Below, piece by piece: positions 58,062 to 64,000 of a DNA stretch of 64,000 nt. The stretch spans positions 23,014,336-23,078,335 of the forward strand of contig NC_083340.1 of NCBI RefSeq assembly GCF_019175385.1, in the 5' to 3' direction. Under the pieces are notes generated by a model, which saw only the letters and a program-made list of their open reading frames with translations, was not told the origin of the DNA and made no database searches. The position numbers and the translations under genes are program-made. This stretch comes from Lycium barbarum. Lineage: Eukaryota > Streptophyta > Magnoliopsida > Solanales > Solanaceae. Within the stretch, counting starts at the first letter, position 1. Each line of letters begins with the position of its first letter.

Positions 58062-58399
58062 AGTTCGTCCTCGGGAATGTCTACGAGCTGTGTCTAGTAG
58101 AGTCTTGTTTATGGGTGTGAAGCGCGCCACACTTATAAACAACAGGTTGCAGGGCATTTAGGAACCATTGACCTTTCTTTCTTATCTTAGATCGTGCCAT
58201 AGAGCTAAATTATAGGATATGATGCCCCTAATCCTAATCCAAATATTTTGAACATGGATAAGCAGTTGATTATGCCGTTACGAGAAAATTGCTGAGAATT
58301 GAAGTTGTTCATTCGAAAGGTATGTTTCCTATTTTATTAATATGGATAGATGTTGATATAAGAACTTGAGTAAGATATTATGGGTATTTGTGATTGCTT
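58062..58399 (+). other. Gypsy interior, left part
   Basis: Untranslated leader-like sequence with no gag ORF. Interrupted at 58400. Confidence 0.6.
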
Positions 58400-61300
58400 T
58401 GTTGACACCTAATTTTGTCCCTCCTTTATTCCTATTTTTTTTAATTTCTGCGGGCATCTAAATTTATTGGCGAGCTAAACATTTTTCACTATTAATATCG
58501 TTATTTTCATTTTTACTATTACTAGCATTACTTTATCACAAATTTCAAAAAGGTTCGTTATCACTTTATTTTCGTTAAATTAATTATACTTTATCAAGTC
58601 CTTTATTTTCTACATATTAATCATTAATTATCATAGTATATATTGTACTAGTTATTAAATTAGAAGCCCAAAAATAATTAATATGGAAGAGGAATTTTAG
58701 CCAAATAAATAAACTCATCGAGCCCATTATTCCACTTACCCGGTCAGCCCATACTCTAATTAATTCAACCAGCCCATCACCCATTACTCCTCTACCCGAC
58801 CAGCCCACATTATTCCATTACCGAACCCGGCCCAATGAAACAAATATGCGGTCCATTTCCGTTCATTGTTTCATTAGCTTCACTCCAAACCTAAAACCCT
58901 AAACTCTCGCCGCCTCTTTACTCCAGCCCGACCCATATCACAAAACGCCATTTTCGGCTAAGATTCGAATTCCTTTTGCCATTCCAGACCTTGCCTCCCC
59001 ATTTCAGGCAAAGGTGTTATTGTTTTTGTTTTTCTTCACAGAATCAGCGTTGAAGAGATGGTCTCGTCTCTCTCTTTGTTCCTTTCAATCTGAAAACCCT
59101 TGATGAATTTTTGTCCGTTTATGAATTCGAATCTTACTTTACTAGTGCTTTTTCATTTTTGGGTATAACGTTTAATGGCTTTTGTCTACTTTTTGCTTTT
59201 GCTGATCAAGCATCTGAAATACACAAAAATCCAACAATGTTCAACGATCTCTGAATGAATCACGAGGGAGATTTGATTTTGAACGACTAGCTTATCTTGA
59301 AATCCCACTCAATTTTTCAAACCACAAAAACCCTAAACATTCTACTATAAATGTTTTTTTCATTACCCATTTGAGGAGGTTCTTTTTCTTTAACAACTTG
59401 AATTCTCTAAAAATACAAAAAAACAGTCTCACTTTGTTTCTTGACATCAATTTTAAAATACAAACCATTTTACTCTGTTTTACTCTATTATCGTTTTGAA
59501 TCCGAGTATATGCAAGCTCAGAGACATTAACAGTCAAGTGTGGATCCGCGACCCCGCACCCCGTTCACTGCACCTACAAAAGGTCGGCGAATCTTAAGCT
59601 TTAATCTTTGCTCTGTTTTCTTTCACTGGTAGTGTGTAATGAATCTGCCCCGCTTGAAATAAAAGCATGAATTAGAGTTCTCTAGTATAAAATCATGTCT
59701 TCGGAGCATGTTAATGTTGAATACTTGATGCTTGTGTCGATATTTTGATATCTGTTATGTTGATGTATTGTGAAAAGAGATGTCGAGCATTCCCCTTGTC
59801 GAAACTTGTGTCGTGTTATGAAGTTTGAGTAAGGATTCCTCTGTTTGGTTTAGATGTAGTGAAATGATTATATAGTATGTCTATGTTGGTTATTGGCCTC
59901 ATTTGGTTTTAAATCCTTATTCTATATTAGGCTTCCATAGCTCTGAAATATGTTTTTAAAAGTGTTTTGGTACTTTGAAAATCCTAGAGTACATATGTGT
60001 GTTTAAAAACTAGATAAAAGGTTAAATCTGTGGAGTTTCAGTAGTTTTAAGACTATTGCAGCATGCTTTCATTTACTAGCTAGATAGTTAGACCATTACA
60101 CTTGACATTGATTTATTTTATCTTCATTTTTGAGTTTAGATTCAAACATCCTCCAAGTATTGAGATTGCATCAATTGTTGCTAAATGATTTATTAACAGT
60201 GACGGACAAAAGATGTGCTATATGGAGTTCTTTTTCTTTTTCTCTCGTACAAACTAAGTGTAGTTCCCTCTTTGTTTGGCCGAATTGCCCTTGTTTGGAA
60301 TCTCAGAATTGCTTATTGAAATTCAGAATTGGTCTTGATATACTCACTGCTTGCTATTAGTGTTTAAGACTGTTGAAATGAGAATGCGGGAAAATTCCTA
60401 ATTTTAGAACCTCATTTCCAGATCCCTCAAGTCCAAAACATTCTCTTTAATCTCTACTTTGTTGTTTTATTTAAATCTTTCCAGCCTTCATTTTTTTAGT
60501 TAAGTGATTGTAATATGCTCATTTGTCGTTTTCTCTTTACCCTTCTGTTCAAGGAAACAAAATGATAGTTTGTGTGATCTCTTAAGGTCATTAGATGTTT
60601 CTTTTTGAAATTTGTGATTGGTTAGTTTAGAATAGAGTATGATCCTTTCCTTCTACTTTATAGCCTAAATGTATTCTCAGATATGCTCAATGATGATTTG
60701 TGCTCAAGCCTGCTATTCTGTTAAAAGCTGATACAGTAAAGTGTGAATTGTCTTGAAGTATTTTAGCACTATGTGTCTAATAGCTAAATGTATTTGTGTT
60801 GTTTAGTTTGTTCAAACTAAGTTTAGTACCAGTCCGCTGTTTAGAATACTAATTCCTTATCTTTTTTTTTTCCTGATGCGTGAATGAACATGGTAGTGGC
60901 CCTCTTATGTGGTCTGAATTTGCTTTCAGTTAGAGCTTCAGCATATCGATAAGCCGCCGTTTTATTTTCATAATGCATTCAAGATTTATTTCTTTCATAT
61001 GCTTTCAATCGAAATCAGTTGAGTTTATCACAAGATGATTCTATACTAATCTTTATCTTTTTTTTTTCTCATGTACGCTTCGGAGCGAAATGGAATCTTC
61101 ATAAAGACTCATTATCCGAATAGTCTCATTTTAAGACTATGCGACATTCGGACTTTTCATGAGTCTTCCTATTCAGCTTTCGTCCTCCCGACCTTCATCC
61201 AAACAGAAAACAAAGAGAGTGGTTAGCCAAACGGCGGATCACTGAAAACTTTACTCTTCTATGGGAGCCAAATGTGGCTTTAGTCATCTTATTTTCATTC

Positions 61301-62191
61301 TCTACTACTTGTTTATGTGTTTGGTGTGACTAACATTTTATCTTGCTGTGTGATTGTGATAAATACTTAATTGCTTATTTTTAACCGAGCCTTTTATATT
61401 AGGGTGTCTCAATTAGCAAGTTTAGGTCTTAAATTAAATGAAGTTTAACTGTTCCTCGTAGGTTTGGCACCTTTTAGTTAGAAGGAAAGATATGCTTCCA
61501 AAGTATCATAAAATTTTACAAATTGACGTTAGCTTGTTTTAAGAAATAAGAAAAACGAACTAGTTTCCATGGATAACCGTTTCACTTTAGCTCCTTTCCA
61601 ATATTTGAAACACATATTTGTTAACAACTTTTACACAGTTTGCATTGAACTGATATTCTTTCTATAAAACCTTTAAACGTTTATTAAATTAATCTTACAA
61701 ACAACTGTTTTAATTTGTTAGTCAGCGTAATTTATTTATAAAACATTGCACCATCTTGCGCTTTCTTCAGTTTATTTACAACTAAACTCTTTTATGCAAA
61801 TTATTATTTTTCTACAAGTCCTATTTTAAATAGCGTTACTATATGTCTATCTATAACTTTAACACTTCTTATAAGATATTTCTTAAATGTTGTAAAAGGT
61901 TGCATCCACATTTTTTAGCCTTAATTAATTAACATAAGTCTGGTCGGTTAATCATTGTTAATGGGTCTTAAAGGATGCCTAATACCTTCCCTTTAGACTA
62001 ATTGAACCCTTACCTAGATCTTCGGTTTCGTAGACTTTAAAATAGAGTTGACTTTAGATAATTACTTTAATGAACGTTAGGTGTCCTAATTCACCATAAA
62101 TAATTAGGTGGCGACTCTCTAATTTTAATTAACCCCGGAATTATCGGGATGTTGTAAACTATTTTGACCCTGGTTAAAATAGGGTATAACA
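58400..62191 (+). mobile_element. Giant solo LTR, sister of the 12297-17739 element
   Basis: 3792 bp. Starts TGTTGACACC and ends GGGTATAACA. The end text 'taattcaccataaataatta' and 'ggtggcgactctcta' is the reverse complement of 12380-12420, so the orientation is opposite to the first giant LTR. Flanks 'tgctt' and 'tggtc' match at only 3/5, so the target duplication is not confirmed. A telobox-like 'aaaccctaaa' type motif lies near 58890. No primer site or gene inside. Confidence 0.65.
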
Positions 62192-62657
62192 TGGTCTGTG
62201 GGGCATTGGATGTTTTTTCTGGTTGTGTGTAGGAATGAGGTAGTAAGAATTATAGAAAAACTCTTCCGAAATTTTTACAAATTGAATTGTTTGCATGTTT
62301 ATAGAGAAAGAGTAAAGGGAAAATGTGACCATCAGCCGTTAGTAAGTCATGATTGAAGGGATAACTACGAGACGCTTTCAAAGAGAAGTTTTAGAATGAT
62401 CTTAATTTAATTTAAAGGAGAAACCCTGGAGGGAAAAAAATGATTAGTAATTAAAGAAAGTGGAATGAGTTGCATCCGAGATTTCAGAGGATTGAGACCT
62501 ATTGGAAACATAAAAGAGTTGACATTAGGAACTCAAATACAATATTATGATTTATAGATTAGATTGGTTAGTAAGTGATAATAACGAGATATTGATATGG
62601 GAAAGCAAGTTAACGAGTACGAGAAAGTTCCACCCTAGAAGTGTGTGTGTGTATGTG

Positions 62658-62724
<67 letters not shown>

Positions 62725-63389
62725 GAGATCAAGATGATTTTGTACTCATAGTGGAATGTTCTGTAGACTTCCAAGTAGATGATATTAAGTGGTAAGAAGG
62801 AAAGATCCCTTTAAGAGTAAAGGAAACCAAGGTGGACCTTGAGGACAGAAGTACGAGAAAGCGCGGCTATAAATTAATTAAAGGAAGTTATGTGATCGGT
62901 GACGATAAGAGGAAGCTAAATAAATTAGTAAGGTTGGCCAAAGGTAGACAGTAATGGCATGCGACAGTGGACTTGGAATAGAGATGCCATTATAAAGGAA
63001 ACAGGACAAATATACGAGGAATAGACATACATACGAGCAAGCTATGTTATCGTAAAGGGAAATAAGAAATAAACGAAGGAAGAAAGAAAAGGGCGTATTT
63101 TACGAAAATTTCATGATGAGAACGAGAATCGGCGGGACATTAGAATGATTATGATACAAACAATTAGTTAACAGAAACTATGGGACACTATGAGCCAAAT
63201 TAAAGAAAGGACGAATCGTGAGAATGAATGAGAGAGAGTATTGACTTTTACTGGTATGGTATAAACTCAACTCGGAATCGGGAACCATGAGTAAGAGGAA
63301 TATCAAGGGTACTGGGGAAAGGATAGCTAGAAAGGAAAATTGTGGCTGAAGGAGCATGGTATAATCGGGCATACTATAAGGAGCCTAAC
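62192..63389 (+). other. Gypsy interior, right part
   Basis: About 1.2 kb, purine-rich, with no ORF that resembles gag or pol. Ends 'aaggagcctaac' before the 3' LTR, a poor polypurine tract. Confidence 0.55.
62641..62723. repeat. (GT)n/(AT)n compound microsatellite
   Basis: 'gtgtgtgtgtgtatgtgtat' followed by about 29 AT units. Confidence 0.95.
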
Positions 63390-64000
63390 TGTTACACCTC
63401 GTAGTCTTGTACGTGAAACCTATTAGGCGTTTGTTGTTTAAGTCTAGACGTGGAGCATTTATCTCATGGTTACGAGGGTTTAAGTTCATATAATAAGCTA
63501 TGGAAGACTCTGGGACCAAGCAAATCAAGGAAAATAAGTTTGTCAAAAATTTGAAATAGGATTTTGAATCAACTTTGGAGGGGTATATCTCCATGTATAT
63601 TAGGAGTTTTAAGGTATTTCAAAATCCTAAAATGAAGTTCGTCGGGTCTAGTTTCTAATGCAACAAACCTCTAGTCGATAGCACATCGGATTAGAGAATT
63701 ATGGACGTTACAAACTGAGCTGACAAAGCAGAAACAGGGCTGCTACAATACCGCTACAGTACTGCTACAGTACTGCCGACTTAGCCACTATAAAAAGGGG
63801 TTAAAACCCCATTTTTCTTCATCAAAATTCTCCAAAACATTCCAGAAAATTCAGCACACAAGAGGGCTTTTGTACCACATAGAAGTGAGGATTTTGAGCA
63901 AATTTCAAGCTACGAAATATTAATCGAGGCCCGGACAATGTGTAGTCACGATTATAATTTCGTTTTGTGTTGAAGTTAGCTTGGAAACCAAGTAGATATT
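63390..64000 (+). mobile_element. Gypsy 3' LTR, cut by window end
   Basis: First 611 bp of the 3' LTR (TGTTACACCTCG). Matches the 5' LTR segment at about 46985-47600, including the imperfect 'gctacagtactgctacagt' repeat and the 'aaaaccccattttt' stretch after a probable TATA region ('ctataaaaagg', 63787). Confidence 0.8.

Larger units (their letters stand above)
45339..64000 (+). mobile_element. Gypsy-type element without coding region, heavily nested
   Basis: The 5' LTR starts TGTTACACC at 45339 and ends at about 58046 ('gggtgtgaaa'). It is followed by the initiator-Met tRNA primer site TGGTATCAGAGC at 58050-58061. The 3' LTR starts TGTTACACC at 63390 and runs off the window. The LTRs match closely where both are visible: 47100-47470 against 63500-63830, both with 'ggaggggtatatctcca', 'aatgaagttcgtcg' and 'gctacagtactgctacagt'. 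With the nested insertions at about 45405-46939, 48625-57027 and 58400-62191 removed, the LTR is about 2.7 kb. The interior is only about 1.5 kb with no gag or pol, so this is a large non-autonomous derivative. Confidence 0.75.

Noticed and set aside
58880..58910. Interstitial telomere repeat
   Set aside because: Only one or two 'ccctaaa'-like units. Better read as a telobox-type motif.
62547..62795. 82-codon ORF with a Tyr-Ile run
   Set aside because: Crosses the (GT)n/(AT)n repeat in a retroelement interior. No domain.
1..64000. CRISPR array, rRNA genes, plastid DNA insert, endogenous pararetrovirus
   Set aside because: No regularly spaced short repeats with unique spacers, no rRNA or plastid gene text, and no caulimovirid-type protein was recognised on either strand.

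Overview
The window is plant nuclear DNA. It is AT-rich, its coding potential is sparse and intron-split, and it is packed with LTR retrotransposons, hAT elements, MITEs and LINE debris. The repeat families (gypsy LTRs of the TGTCACACC...GGTGTGACA type, very long LTRs carrying a 'gagtcgccacctaatt' block, a SINE-like 'gcttagtgcaccgggctg' tail, TA-flanked CTCCCTCCGT MITEs) look like those of the Solanaceae. I cannot name the genus. I see no bacterial-type genes, no CRISPR and no credible rRNA or tRNA.

Bases 1-4.9 kb are retroelement remains: the right end of a gypsy LTR (1-1695), a broken gag-like 'plant transposon protein' gene (2295-3556), and the 3' end of a Ty1/copia element on the minus strand (LTR 3877-4288, RNase H to about 4878).

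Bases 4.9-34 kb hold the only host gene family: three tandem minus-strand copies of a GT77-type nucleotide-diphospho-sugar transferase (At4g15970-like, PF03407). Copy A (4890-5835) has lost exon 3, carries frameshifts and is cut in exon 1 by a hAT-like element. Copy B (9769-11330) keeps open exons 2 and 3 but has no exon 1. Copy C (24747-33775) has three open exons with matching splice phases and predicts a 412-residue type II membrane protein. The introns and spacers are full of nested transposons: a four-deep MITE/LTR nest in B intron 1 (11376-17897), a LINE split by an LTR-like element (18623-22672), and an internally deleted copia in C intron 2 that is flanked by a direct duplication of about 350 bp.

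Bases 34-45 kb run from the copy C promoter side into a G/C and pyrimidine tract zone, a LINE RNase H relic, a decayed minus-strand copia (36791 to about 42016), a palindromic repeat, and a solo gypsy LTR with a perfect 5-bp target duplication (43067-45012).

Bases 45.3-64 kb are one nest. A gypsy-type element (5' LTR from 45339, primer binding site at 58050, 3' LTR from 63390) has its 5' LTR interrupted by a 1.5-kb LTR-like element and by an opposite-oriented solo LTR. That solo LTR contains a 5.5-kb hAT transposon with an 8-bp target duplication (51277-56796). The hAT holds a damaged transposase gene and a broken copy of a host PPR gene. The gypsy interior is split by a 3.8-kb giant LTR (58400-62191) of the same family as the one at 12297-17739, in the opposite orientation.

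Copy C is the only gene likely to make a functional host protein. Most other content is explained by transposition, tandem duplication and decay.
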